A stretch of 64,000 bases of DNA from Microvirga sp052114605 (GTDB lineage: Bacteria > Pseudomonadota > Alphaproteobacteria > Rhizobiales > Beijerinckiaceae), in NCBI RefSeq assembly GCF_052114605.1, contig NZ_JBFRFB010000011.1:89043-153042 (forward strand), given 5' to 3'. The notes under the pieces are model-generated. The model did no database searches and had not been told where the DNA came from. It saw only the letters and a program-made list of their open reading frames with translations. Positions 1 through 7,878 of the stretch are shown piece by piece (the stretch's first letter is position 1; each line of letters starts with the position of its first letter). The translations under genes and the position numbers were made by a program.

Positions 1-1467
1 CAGGCCGCGTGCCTTGCGCAAGGCCACCGAGAGCGCCGTACCCTTCGACCAGGAGCGTGTCACAATCTCGTTGAGCGAGCCCAGGACGAGATAAGCACCA
101 AGGCCGATCCCCAAGGGAGCCGCAACAGGCCCCCCATGATGGAAAGCCAGCAGCACGACCATGAGCAGGAGGGATATGCCGAAAATCGCATAAAGCCTTT
201 GCGCCGCACCGAGGAAATTGCCGCGCTTCCAGGCCAGCGTCTGACCAAGCGGCAGAAGCAGCAGGAGCGGCACAATCAACGGGATGAAGGTGAAGTTGAA
301 GAACGGCGCGCCGACGGAGATCTTCTCGCCCGTGATGACTTCCAGAGCCAGCGGGTAGAGCGTACCGATCAGCACAGTCGCGCAGGCGGTGGCAAGGAAC
401 AGGTTGTTCAGGACGAGAGCGCCCTCACGCGAGACCGGCGCGAAAAGGCCGCCCTGCTTGAGCATGGGCGCGCGCCATGCGAACAGCGCCAGCGATCCGC
501 CGATGAAGAAGATGAGGATACCGAGAATGAACGTGCCGCGCTCAGGATCGACCGCGAAGGAATGGACCGAGGTCAGCACGCCGGAGCGGACGAGGAAGGT
601 ACCGAGGAGAGAGAGAGAGAATGTCAGGATGGCGAGAAGGATCGTCCAGACCTTCAGCGCATCGCGCTTTTCCATGACGACCGTGGAATGTACCAGCGCC
701 GTGCCGGCAAGCCAGGGCATCAGCGACGCATTCTCCACCGGGTCCCAGAACCACCAACCACCCCAGCCGAGTTCGTAATAGGCCCAGTAGGAGCCCATGG
801 CGATGCCGAGCGTGAGGAAGGCCCAAGCGCCGAGCGTCCAGGGACGCACGATCCGCGCCCAGACCGCGTCGATGCGCCCGTCGATCAGCGCCGCGCAGGC
901 AAACGCGAAGGAAATCGAAAAACCGACATAACCGATGTAGAGCAGCGGCGGATGGATCGCGAGGCCGGGATCCTGCAGCAGCGGGTTCAGATCCTGCCCT
1001 TCAATGAGCGCGGGCATGACGCGCGTGAACGGGTTCGATGTGGTGAGGATGAAGAGCAGGAAGGCGATCGTGACGGCAGCCTGCACGGCAAGTGTATTGG
1101 CCTGAAGGCGCATGGGAATGCTGTTTTTGGAGACAGCCACTACGGCGCCGAACAGCGCGAGGATCAGAATCCACAGAAGCATCGAACCTTCGTGGTTTCC
1201 CCACACGCCGGAGATCTTGTAGATCATCGGCTTCGTCGAGTGCGAATTCTGAACCACGTTCAGCACGGAGAAGTCGGAGGTCACGTAGGCAATCGTCAGG
1301 GCCAGGAAGGCGAAGGCGATGCAGCCGAAGACCGCAAGGCCCGTCACGGGTCCGACCGACATCAGCACGGGGTCGTTGGCCCGCGCGCCCCAGAGCGGCA
1401 CGACGAATTGGATCAGAGATAATCCGAGCGCCAGCGCGAGCGCAAAATGTCCGGCCTCGACCAACAC
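1..1467 (-). CDS. ccmF: Cytochrome c heme lyase subunit CcmF (3' end beyond window)
   Basis: Polytopic inner-membrane protein of the system I cytochrome c maturation pathway; it takes heme from holo-CcmE and attaches it to apocytochrome c in the periplasm. The minus-strand frame is open from 1467 to the window edge. It carries the family motifs WGNHEGSMLLW near residue 90 and WWFWDPVENAS, the tryptophan-rich WWD region. I chose the GTG at 1467, giving MLVEAGHFALALALGL, because an AGGGAGA ribosome site lies just upstream. It follows ccmE by 12 bp and is cotranscribed with ccmI-ccmE. About 489 residues are visible; the usual length is about 650, so only the C-terminus is missing. Confidence 0.95.
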   Translation of the reverse strand, partial: MLVEAGHFALALALGLSLIQFVVPLWGARANDPVLMSVGPVTGLAVFGCIAFAFLALTIAYVTSDFSVLNVVQNSHSTKPMIYKISGVWGNHEGSMLLWILILALFGAVVAVSKNSIPMRLQANTLAVQAAVTIAFLLFILTTSNPFTRVMPALIEGQDLNPLLQDPGLAIHPPLLYIGYVGFSISFAFACAALIDGRIDAVWARIVRPWTLGAWAFLTLGIAMGSYWAYYELGWGGWWFWDPVENASLMPWLAGTALVHSTVVMEKRDALKVWTILLAILTFSLSLLGTFLVRSGVLTSVHSFAVDPERGTFILGILIFFIGGSLALFAWRAPMLKQGGLFAPVSREGALVLNNLFLATACATVLIGTLYPLALEVITGEKISVGAPFFNFTFIPLIVPLLLLLPLGQTLAWKRGNFLGAAQRLYAIFGISLLLMVVLLAFHHGGPVAAPLGIGLGAYLVLGSLNEIVTRSWSKGTALSVALRKARGL

Positions 1468-1479
1468 GCGGGCTCTCCC

Positions 1480-1938
1480 TTACTGCGTCTTCGGCGCGGC
1501 ATCGGCCTCGCCCATCCAGTGGCCCTGTTTCTTCAGGGTATCCGCCACTTCGCGCGGCATGTAGTTCTCGTCATGCTTGGCAAGAACCGTATCGGCGCGG
1601 AACAGTGTCGGGCTTTCCAGCACACCCTCGGCCACGATTCCCTGCCCTTCACGGAACAGATCGGGCAGCAGGCCGGTGTACTGAACCTTGATCGCGCTCT
1701 GCGCATCCATGACCTCGAACGAAATCCGCTGGTCGCTACCACGTTGAACGCTGCCTTCCTTCACAAGGCCGCCGAGGCGAATGCGCGTGCCGGGTTGAAC
1801 GCTCTTAGCCTGGATGTCCGCAGGCGAGTTGAAGAACACGATGGTGTCGTTCATCGCATAGAGAACAAGACCAAGGGCGACGGCGAGAACACATCCCGCG
1901 ATGCCGATCAGGGTAAGACGTCTCTGCTTTCTGGTCAT
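1480..1938 (-). CDS. ccmE: Periplasmic heme chaperone CcmE
   Basis: Membrane-anchored periplasmic heme chaperone that holds heme covalently before handing it to CcmF. The 152-residue product has one N-terminal membrane anchor (about residues 8-28), an OB-fold domain and the heme-binding motif HDENYMP, with the covalent-attachment His at 122 and the axial Tyr at 126. The ATG at 1938 overlaps the ccmI stop by 4 bp (ATGA), so I reject a longer upstream frame that lacks family similarity. In rhizobia this gene is also called cycJ. It sits in the order ccmI-ccmE-ccmF. Confidence 0.95.
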   Translation of the reverse strand: MTRKQRRLTLIGIAGCVLAVALGLVLYAMNDTIVFFNSPADIQAKSVQPGTRIRLGGLVKEGSVQRGSDQRISFEVMDAQSAIKVQYTGLLPDLFREGQGIVAEGVLESPTLFRADTVLAKHDENYMPREVADTLKKQGHWMGEADAAPKTQ

Positions 1939-3035
1939 GGTTGGGCGTTCGTCAGTTTCAGTTCGCGCGCCATCGTGTCGATTGTCTTCAATCCGGCATC
2001 GTCCTTCGCCAGAGCTTGCCGGGCGCGCCCGACTGCTTCCATGGCTTTGTCGCGCTGTCCCAATACGGTGTAGGACCTCATCAGGCGCGCCCATTCCTCT
2101 GCGGTTCCACCCTGGCTCTCCAAGCGGCTCGCAAGCCCGGAGACCATGCGTGCGATGTCCTCGGCTCCAACCGTCGATGCATCGACGGACGCAATAGCCG
2201 GAGGCGGTGCACCAAGGCGTTCGAGATGCTCGCGAACGACTGGCACCCAGGGAGCATCGTTCGGCGACGTGAGGAGAAGCTGCGTATAGGCCTGCTTCGC
2301 CTTTTCCGCCTGTCCATCCTGCTCGGCGGCGCGGGCGAGATAGTAACGCGCCTTGGACGACCCGGCATTCAGCTTCATGGCCTGCTCGAAGGCGGTTTGA
2401 GCCTCGGCGGACACGACCCCGTCCTTAGCCAGCACCATGGCCTCGCCGTAATTGGCGAGACGATCGGCATCCGGACCGAGATAGCGTAAGGCGGATTCAT
2501 AAGCCTTGACTGCATCATCCCTGCGGTCGAGGCGAATATAGACCGGTGCCACGACCTCCCAGCCACGCCCGTCCTGCGGGTTCTGGGAGAGATGCGTCTC
2601 GATCTGCGCAATCGCGGCCATGAGGTCCATCTTCTCGCCCTGCGGCTGAGCCTCGACCTGCGGCGGATGGGTGAGCAGATGCGGTGAGCCATAGGCGCCA
2701 TAGATGGCCAGCGCCAGGATCGGAATCATGGAGAGAGCCAAGGTCGAGGCAGCACGCCGACGGCGAAGAGCAGGCTCGCCCAAAGCGGCATAAGGATCGC
2801 CCGGCATGCCGGTCGTGCGCAGGAGCCTTCGGCCCGCTTCCGCCTTCGCGGCCTCGGCCTCGCTGGGGAGGAGAACACCACGCTCACGGTCGCGCTCGAT
2901 CTCCGCGATCTGGTCGCGATAAAACTGCGTATCGGGATCGATCTGGCGCGAGACGGCGCGATGGCGCGACAGCGGCCAAAGCACCGCCATCACGGCCGCA
3001 GCCGTCATCAACACGAGAATGATCCAGATCACCAT
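1935..3035 (-). CDS. ccmI: Cytochrome c biogenesis protein CcmI (CycH)
   Basis: Inner-membrane TPR protein that chaperones apocytochrome c to the heme lyase complex. In the 366-residue product residues 4-22 form one membrane segment. The cytoplasmic loop that follows has the typical FYRDQIAEIERDRERG sequence, a second hydrophobic segment lies near residues 97-115, and tetratricopeptide-like repeats fill about residues 130-260. It is the first gene of the ccmI-ccmE-ccmF unit. A 71-bp gap separates it from feuQ, so the unit may have its own promoter or be read from feuPQ, as in rhizobia where feuPQ precede cycHJK(L). Confidence 0.93.
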   Translation of the reverse strand: MVIWIILVLMTAAAVMAVLWPLSRHRAVSRQIDPDTQFYRDQIAEIERDRERGVLLPSEAEAAKAEAGRRLLRTTGMPGDPYAALGEPALRRRRAASTLALSMIPILALAIYGAYGSPHLLTHPPQVEAQPQGEKMDLMAAIAQIETHLSQNPQDGRGWEVVAPVYIRLDRRDDAVKAYESALRYLGPDADRLANYGEAMVLAKDGVVSAEAQTAFEQAMKLNAGSSKARYYLARAAEQDGQAEKAKQAYTQLLLTSPNDAPWVPVVREHLERLGAPPPAIASVDASTVGAEDIARMVSGLASRLESQGGTAEEWARLMRSYTVLGQRDKAMEAVGRARQALAKDDAGLKTIDTMARELKLTNAQP

Positions 3036-3106
3036 AAAATCCTAATTACTCCGAGTCCCCGTCAAGCACGACGGTGGCACGGTGTCACGCGTAAAAATAC
3101 ATAGAG

Positions 3107-4504
3107 TCAGCCTCTATCCCCGGGCAGCTCAAGCACCGCTCTCAGCCCTCCAAGGGGCGCGGCCTCGAGCTTGAGAGAGCCGCGATAGAGGGCGGCGAGG
3201 TCGCTGACAATGGACAGGCCAAGTCCCGATCCCGGCTTAGTTTCATCCAACCGGCGGCCTCGCTTGAGGACCTCGGCGCGGGCTGTCTCGGGCAGACCGG
3301 GACCGTCGTCATCGATCAGCAGGCGGAAGCGGGGGCGGTCGATATCCTCCCGTATGACCTCGACCGAAATCTCGACTTTGTGAGCGGCCCACTTGGCCGC
3401 ATTGTCGATGAGATTGCCCGCCATCTCCTCCAGATCCTGCTTCTCGCCCCGGAATCGCAGGTCCAAGGGAATCGCAAGCTCGACGGCCAGATCCTTGTCG
3501 CGGTAGATCTTCGCGAATGTCCGGGCGAGACCGGCGATGACAGGCTCCACGTCGGTCAGGGTGCCCAATGTTCCGGCAAGCGCCGCCGCGCGGGCGCGAT
3601 CCAGGTAATAATTTACCTGGTCTCGCATCAGGTTTGCCTGCTCACGCACCCTGGAAGCCACCTCGTCCGGTGCATTCTCGGCTTCGTTCATGATGATGCT
3701 GAGCGGCGTCTTGAGGGCGTGAGCCAGATTGCCGACCTGGGTGCGGGCACGTTCCAGGATTTCACGGTTGGTGTCGAGCAACAGGTTCAGTTCACTTGCC
3801 AGCGGCGAGATATCGCGCGGATACTCGCCGGAAATCCGTTCCGCCTCCCCCCGCCGGATCGTGCCGAGGGCAGAGCGGAGATTGGCCAGCGGGCGCAGGC
3901 CGAAGCGGATCTGGAGAAGCGTCGAGAAGCCGAGAGCAAGGCCCAGAAGCGCGAATGTGACCGTGAGCGCGAAGAAGAAGTCCTTGACGCTCACCGTAAT
4001 CTCATCTGACGGACCGGCGACGCGGATGATGTATCGTCCGTCTTCTCCGAGGTCGATATCACGCTCGATCAATCGGAGTTCTCGCTCGTCGGGAGCCCGG
4101 CCATAGCCTCGCCGGATCTGGCCGAACTGGTTGTCGTCCGAGGCGGCCAGGCTCGGCAACATTCCGCCGAACAGGGATTTGGATGAGCGGATTTCTCCCG
4201 GCTTGGCATTGGGACGCGCCACCTGCCAGTACCAGCCGGACAGAGGCAGTTCGAAGCGCGGATCGCCGATAGGGCCGAGATCCCGGTCGGGATCCCCGGG
4301 TGTTACGAGGTTCGAGGCCAGGGTGTTCGCGTAGACCAACAGGCGCTGGTCGAAAGCGCGCTCCGTGTTATCCCGGTACAGGGTAAGTAGAATAAGGCCT
4401 GCGATGAGCAGGATCGAGAAGCTCCAGAACACTGAGGAAACGGCAAGCCGGACCGCGATGGGCCGGCTTGCAAGGCGCTTCAGGATCGGGCCGATGCCAA
4501 TCAC
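3107..4504 (-). CDS. feuQ: Sensor histidine kinase, FeuQ/PhoQ-like
   Basis: Inner-membrane sensor kinase of 465 residues. It has TM1 at about 25-43, a periplasmic sensor loop (44-170), TM2 at about 175-197, a HAMP-like linker and a HisKA motif NLAHALKTPLS with phospho-acceptor His262. The ATPase part has an N box (NLIDNAAKWA) and G boxes (DDGPGL, GSGLGLSIV). The ATG overlaps the stop of the response regulator by 4 bp, so the two are translationally coupled. The name rests on sequence style and on the position directly upstream of ccmI, as in rhizobia. In Sinorhizobium meliloti FeuPQ is linked to low-osmolarity adaptation; the signal sensed here is unknown. Confidence 0.85.
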   Translation of the reverse strand: MIGIGPILKRLASRPIAVRLAVSSVFWSFSILLIAGLILLTLYRDNTERAFDQRLLVYANTLASNLVTPGDPDRDLGPIGDPRFELPLSGWYWQVARPNAKPGEIRSSKSLFGGMLPSLAASDDNQFGQIRRGYGRAPDERELRLIERDIDLGEDGRYIIRVAGPSDEITVSVKDFFFALTVTFALLGLALGFSTLLQIRFGLRPLANLRSALGTIRRGEAERISGEYPRDISPLASELNLLLDTNREILERARTQVGNLAHALKTPLSIIMNEAENAPDEVASRVREQANLMRDQVNYYLDRARAAALAGTLGTLTDVEPVIAGLARTFAKIYRDKDLAVELAIPLDLRFRGEKQDLEEMAGNLIDNAAKWAAHKVEISVEVIREDIDRPRFRLLIDDDGPGLPETARAEVLKRGRRLDETKPGSGLGLSIVSDLAALYRGSLKLEAAPLGGLRAVLELPGDRG

Positions 4505-5172
4505 GTCTTGGTCTGGCTTGCGTCGAGCAGATAGCCGAGGCCGCGCACGGTCTGGATAATGTCGACGCCAAGCTTCTTGCGAAGCCTTCCGATGAACACC
4601 TCGATGGTGTTCGAGTCGCGGTCGAAATCCTGATCGTAGAGGTGCTCCGTCAGCTCGCCGCGCGAGACGATGCGGCCCGTATGGTGCATGAGATAGGATA
4701 GGAGCCTGTATTCATGCGAGGTCAGCTTTACCGGGTTGCCGTCCACCGCCACGCGGCCCGAGCGCGTGTCGAGCTTTACAGGCCCGCAGGCGATCTCGCT
4801 GGTCGCATGGCCGGTCGCTCGGCGCAGCAGAGCGCGCACGCGGGCAAGCAGCTCTTCCATATGGAAGGGCTTTGTCACGTAGTCGTCGGCACCGGCATCG
4901 AAGCCCTGGACCTTGTCGCTCCAGCGGTCGCGGGCTGTCAGGATGATGACGGGCGTCTTCCTGCCCTCGCGGCGCCAGGCGGTGAGAACGGAGACGCCAT
5001 CCACCTTTGGCAGGCCGAGGTCTAGGATGATGGCGTCGTAGGGTTCGGTATCCCCAAGGAACTGCCCCTCCTCGCCGTCGAAGGCAGTATCAACCGCGTA
5101 GCCCGCCTGCTCGAGGGCGGTCACGATCTGCTTATTGAGGGTCTTGTCGTCCTCGACAACGAGAAGGCGCAC
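4501..5172 (-). CDS. feuP: OmpR/PhoP-family response regulator, FeuP-like
   Basis: Two-component response regulator of 223 residues. The receiver domain (1-115) has acidic residues E7, D8 and D9, phospho-acceptor Asp51 in LDLGLPK, and Lys101 in VTKPF. It is followed by an OmpR-type winged-helix DNA-binding domain (about 127-220) with the usual SHEYRLLSYLM and IEVFIGRLRKKL motifs. It is first in the feuP-feuQ pair and overlaps feuQ by 4 bp. It probably activates transcription after phosphorylation by the adjacent kinase; the targets cannot be read from the window. Confidence 0.88.
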   Translation of the reverse strand: MRLLVVEDDKTLNKQIVTALEQAGYAVDTAFDGEEGQFLGDTEPYDAIILDLGLPKVDGVSVLTAWRREGRKTPVIILTARDRWSDKVQGFDAGADDYVTKPFHMEELLARVRALLRRATGHATSEIACGPVKLDTRSGRVAVDGNPVKLTSHEYRLLSYLMHHTGRIVSRGELTEHLYDQDFDRDSNTIEVFIGRLRKKLGVDIIQTVRGLGYLLDASQTKT

Positions 5173-5187
5173 GTTTTGAGCTTTCTG

Positions 5188-5502
5188 TTAATGGACCGAT
5201 TTCACACGTCCGGAGGAGCCGTCGATCATCACTTGCACGATGCGCCCATCCTTTTGCAAGGCCATGATCACATAGACAAGTGTGTCGTTGCTGCGGCAGA
5301 GGCTGGCCCGCACCACGTCCGCATCGGGGACCCGACGCTTGGCGGTCATGACGGCAGCAGCCGGCGCGACAATGCTTTTAGAGGCTACAGCCTCCTGCAT
5401 TTCGCGGGGCGGCAGGCAATTGGCGAGGGCAGCCGTCGCGCTCTGCGCGGACGCAGCCCCCATCGTTGCCCACAGCGCTATGACCAGACAAACCAGACGC
5501 AT
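5188..5502 (-). CDS. Small secreted PepSY-like protein
   Basis: Exported protein of 104 residues. It has a clear Sec signal peptide (MRLVCLVIALWATMGAASA, cleavage after ASA), then a short domain ending VYVIMALQKDGRIVQVMIDGSSGRVKSV, the pattern of a PepSY repeat. I chose the ATG at 5502 because AGAGG lies 5 bp upstream; an in-frame ATG 24 bp earlier would only add residues before the signal peptide. It lies 15 bp upstream of feuP on the same strand. Small PepSY proteins often accompany PhoPQ-like systems, so a link to the sensor is plausible but not shown. Confidence 0.7.
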   Translation of the reverse strand: MRLVCLVIALWATMGAASAQSATAALANCLPPREMQEAVASKSIVAPAAAVMTAKRRVPDADVVRASLCRSNDTLVYVIMALQKDGRIVQVMIDGSSGRVKSVH

Positions 5503-5549
5503 GTGCCTCTCATGCCCTTGAAGCACTGAACAAAGCCTGAATGCGATTT

Positions 5550-5759
5550 TTAGTTCAGAATCTGCTTCGTGGCCAGAATGCGGAAAACGGTGGAGGCGAT
5601 GAAGCTCGCGGCGGCAATGAACTGGATGGCCGCCTCCTCGAAGGCGCCGGTGCCGATTTCAGAGACGTCGAAGCCGAACAGGTCGAGAACGAGAGCGACG
5701 AGGCCGATCAGGTTGGCCCAAACGGTACGGCTGGCGAGGATGGTCTTTGTGTCCAACAT
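5550..5759 (-). CDS. Small holin-like membrane protein at the end of the GTA cluster
   Basis: The 69-residue protein has two hydrophobic stretches (about 12-30 and 45-64) separated by an acidic loop (FDVSEIG), the shape of small phage holins. The start follows the GH108 stop by 1 bp; a start 9 bp earlier (5768) is possible. Its place directly after a muramidase suggests it forms the membrane pore that releases the lytic enzyme. This is inferred from size, topology and context; I do not recognise a named holin family. Confidence 0.6.
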   Translation of the reverse strand: MLDTKTILASRTVWANLIGLVALVLDLFGFDVSEIGTGAFEEAAIQFIAAASFIASTVFRILATKQILN

Positions 5760-5760
5760 A

Positions 5761-6303
5761 TCAAGCATTTCTTGTTGATGAGAATGAAGCGGCAAGCCGG
5801 AGAGCTTCCTGCTCGACCGCGACGACCCGCCGGCGCCATCCCCGTCCGAAGACGGGCCAAGTGGCGAGGCGGGAGAGAAAGCCGAGGCGTGCCCGCGTCA
5901 GGCAGCGCACCGTCTCGGCGGGATCGGCCCGGTTGGCGGACCTGATGGTTACGGGCCCGATGAGCCCATCGGCAGCGACACCAAGCACATGCTGCAGCAT
6001 GGCCACGGCACGCTTGGGCCCCGAATTGACGGCAAGATCGAACACGGCGAGATCGAGACCGAGGGGAAGTTCATCGGCCCGCACGGCTCTCCAGTAGAGG
6101 CTGCGATAGATCGAGGCCGCCTCCTGACTGGTCAGTCGGCGCACCTCTTCCACCGAGGCCTGACGCCCCCACACTCGAGAGAGCGTTTCACGGGTGATGC
6201 CGAAATTCGTGGCGCCGCCGGGATCGCGGGGATGATTTACGAAACCGCCCTCATGCTGCAGTACGAACGCGACGGCAAAGTCAAAGGATGAGGATCGAGA
6301 CAT
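5761..6303 (-). CDS. GH108 N-acetylmuramidase (endolysin-like)
   Basis: Lytic enzyme of 180 residues that would cut peptidoglycan glycan strands. The glycoside hydrolase family 108 motif HEGGFVNHPRDPGGATNFGI is at residues 17-36, with catalytic Glu18. The C-terminal half contains FDLAVNSGP and a predicted peptidoglycan-binding region with DGLIGPVT. There is no signal peptide, so release would need a holin, and the next gene is a candidate. It follows the DUF2793 fibre gene by 7 bp and belongs to the same transcription unit as the GTA tail genes. Confidence 0.9.
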   Translation of the reverse strand: MSRSSSFDFAVAFVLQHEGGFVNHPRDPGGATNFGITRETLSRVWGRQASVEEVRRLTSQEAASIYRSLYWRAVRADELPLGLDLAVFDLAVNSGPKRAVAMLQHVLGVAADGLIGPVTIRSANRADPAETVRCLTRARLGFLSRLATWPVFGRGWRRRVVAVEQEALRLAASFSSTRNA

Positions 6304-6310
6304 GTGCTCC

Positions 6311-7849
6311 TCACAGCTCAGCCTGCAGGGCGATGGAAGCCGAGCTGCCGAGATGCAGCACGCCGGATGTGCCTGCCGTAGCGCTGAACGCTGAAGTGGC
6401 CAGCAGGCGTATTGTCGTCGCTGTCGGGCTTGCCATCGCGGCCGTGCTGACGATGAAGGAGCCTGTCAGGACCGTCCACGAAGCAGTGCTGTTGTTGTAG
6501 AAACCGATTTGATTGCCAGTGGGCGCGGCAGCAGTCCATGCAGGGCCGCTCGTCACGAATGCAGGCCCGGCCCTCATGGGCACCGGCAAAGGACAGGGAA
6601 TGTCGATGACGTTCGTAGCGACGCGCTGTCCAAACGAGGCGAGTATAGTGGATGATGCACCGATGAGCGGCACCGGCTGATAATAGCGCCGGCAGTTCAG
6701 CTCTTCGATGGCAGGAGGCTCTCCCAGCCAGGGCGTCGGGAAGGAGCCGATTTCCAGCTTCACCTGCTGGAACGAGCACGGCGCGGATGGCTGCAACCGG
6801 ACAGTAACATGTCCCGTTTCGTTTCCATCCAATGTTACCGTAACGGAGCGGCGGCCTGAGCCCGCCGGAATGGTCGCGGCCCTCGTTCCCACGGTAACCG
6901 GCAGGCTTGCCGAGGGATCCTGAACCGAGAGGGTCAATGTGACGCCACCGAGATTGGCTCTGCCTGCCAGAGCCGAGACATGCACCACATCGACAACCTG
7001 ATCGAGCGGGCCGGTCAGAGTGACGGTTCCATCCGCTGCACGGGCGACGGTGCAGCCGCCCGGCCCCGCCTTCCAGCGATCGAAGCCGTAAACGCCTGAG
7101 GCCAGTGCGCCGCCCGCGAAATTGCGCTGGTTCACGCGAAAAGACGAATTGATGATGAGGTTCGGCCTCGGAATATTCGCGGCCCCTTGCGGGAAGGATG
7201 CAACGCCCGAACTTCCATCGACGACCATGGCATCGAACCATTGCGCTCCGTTCGGGGACACTCGAATGCTGAAGTCGTCGCTGCCGACCAGACCCGTCTC
7301 GGCACGTCCGCTGAAACCGCGCTGATACAATTGCGAGAGCACATTCGCCGCGCCTGCCTTGTTGAGGACGAAGCGCAGATCGCCCGTGCCTCCCTCTTCC
7401 ACGCTCAGCGCGGAGAACAGGGCGGCGTTGAGCTTCGCCGATAAGCGGTTCAATGAGTCTGGAAGGGTGCCGATGCCGAGACGCTCGACCCTGTCGATGG
7501 TTCCACAGAACCGTCCGAGATCTTGCCATTGCTCGCCGTCGTGAACGATGACGATGCTCTCGGATTCCAAATGAGCGAGCCAGCCCGCGCGAGGCTCGAG
7601 GAAGCGCCAGCCAGCGGAATCGTACAAGGCGACCTTGCCCTCATGTCCCGCGAAGGCGCCGGTCGCACCCGAGCCGACGAGGTAGCGGTCGCCCTCCGTG
7701 GGAGACGTTGGCGGCGTGGTGCGCCCGCGCTCCTTTACGGAGAGCTGCGCTAGGGCATCGAGGGATGCGAGCGCTTCGTTATGGGTGACATGCTTTTGCG
7801 CCTGCGCCGCAGCAAGCAGCGGCAGGGCCAGATGTGGTGTTGAGGTCAT
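6311..7849 (-). CDS. DUF2793 tail-fibre-like protein
   Basis: The N-terminal 95 residues are a DUF2793 domain (LPLLAAAQAQKHVTHNEAL, then GDRYLVGSGATGAF). It is followed by a central linker and a beta-rich C-terminus with many Ser/Thr/Gly residues and no enzymatic motif, which suits a trimeric receptor-binding fibre. In Rhodobacter capsulatus a DUF2793 protein serves the GTA as a fibre encoded away from the main cluster; here the gene sits directly behind g15, 29 bp downstream. The role in cell attachment is inferred from family and position. Confidence 0.8.
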   Translation of the reverse strand: MTSTPHLALPLLAAAQAQKHVTHNEALASLDALAQLSVKERGRTTPPTSPTEGDRYLVGSGATGAFAGHEGKVALYDSAGWRFLEPRAGWLAHLESESIVIVHDGEQWQDLGRFCGTIDRVERLGIGTLPDSLNRLSAKLNAALFSALSVEEGGTGDLRFVLNKAGAANVLSQLYQRGFSGRAETGLVGSDDFSIRVSPNGAQWFDAMVVDGSSGVASFPQGAANIPRPNLIINSSFRVNQRNFAGGALASGVYGFDRWKAGPGGCTVARAADGTVTLTGPLDQVVDVVHVSALAGRANLGGVTLTLSVQDPSASLPVTVGTRAATIPAGSGRRSVTVTLDGNETGHVTVRLQPSAPCSFQQVKLEIGSFPTPWLGEPPAIEELNCRRYYQPVPLIGASSTILASFGQRVATNVIDIPCPLPVPMRAGPAFVTSGPAWTAAAPTGNQIGFYNNSTASWTVLTGSFIVSTAAMASPTATTIRLLATSAFSATAGTSGVLHLGSSASIALQAEL

Positions 7850-7878
7850 GAAACAACTTGCTTTGAATGGGGGAGGGC

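Noticed and set aside
136..1422. Long plus-strand open frame of 428 codons
   Set aside because: It lies antisense to ccmF, which has clear family motifs; the product is a repetitive Arg/Glu/Gln-rich shadow typical of high G+C DNA.
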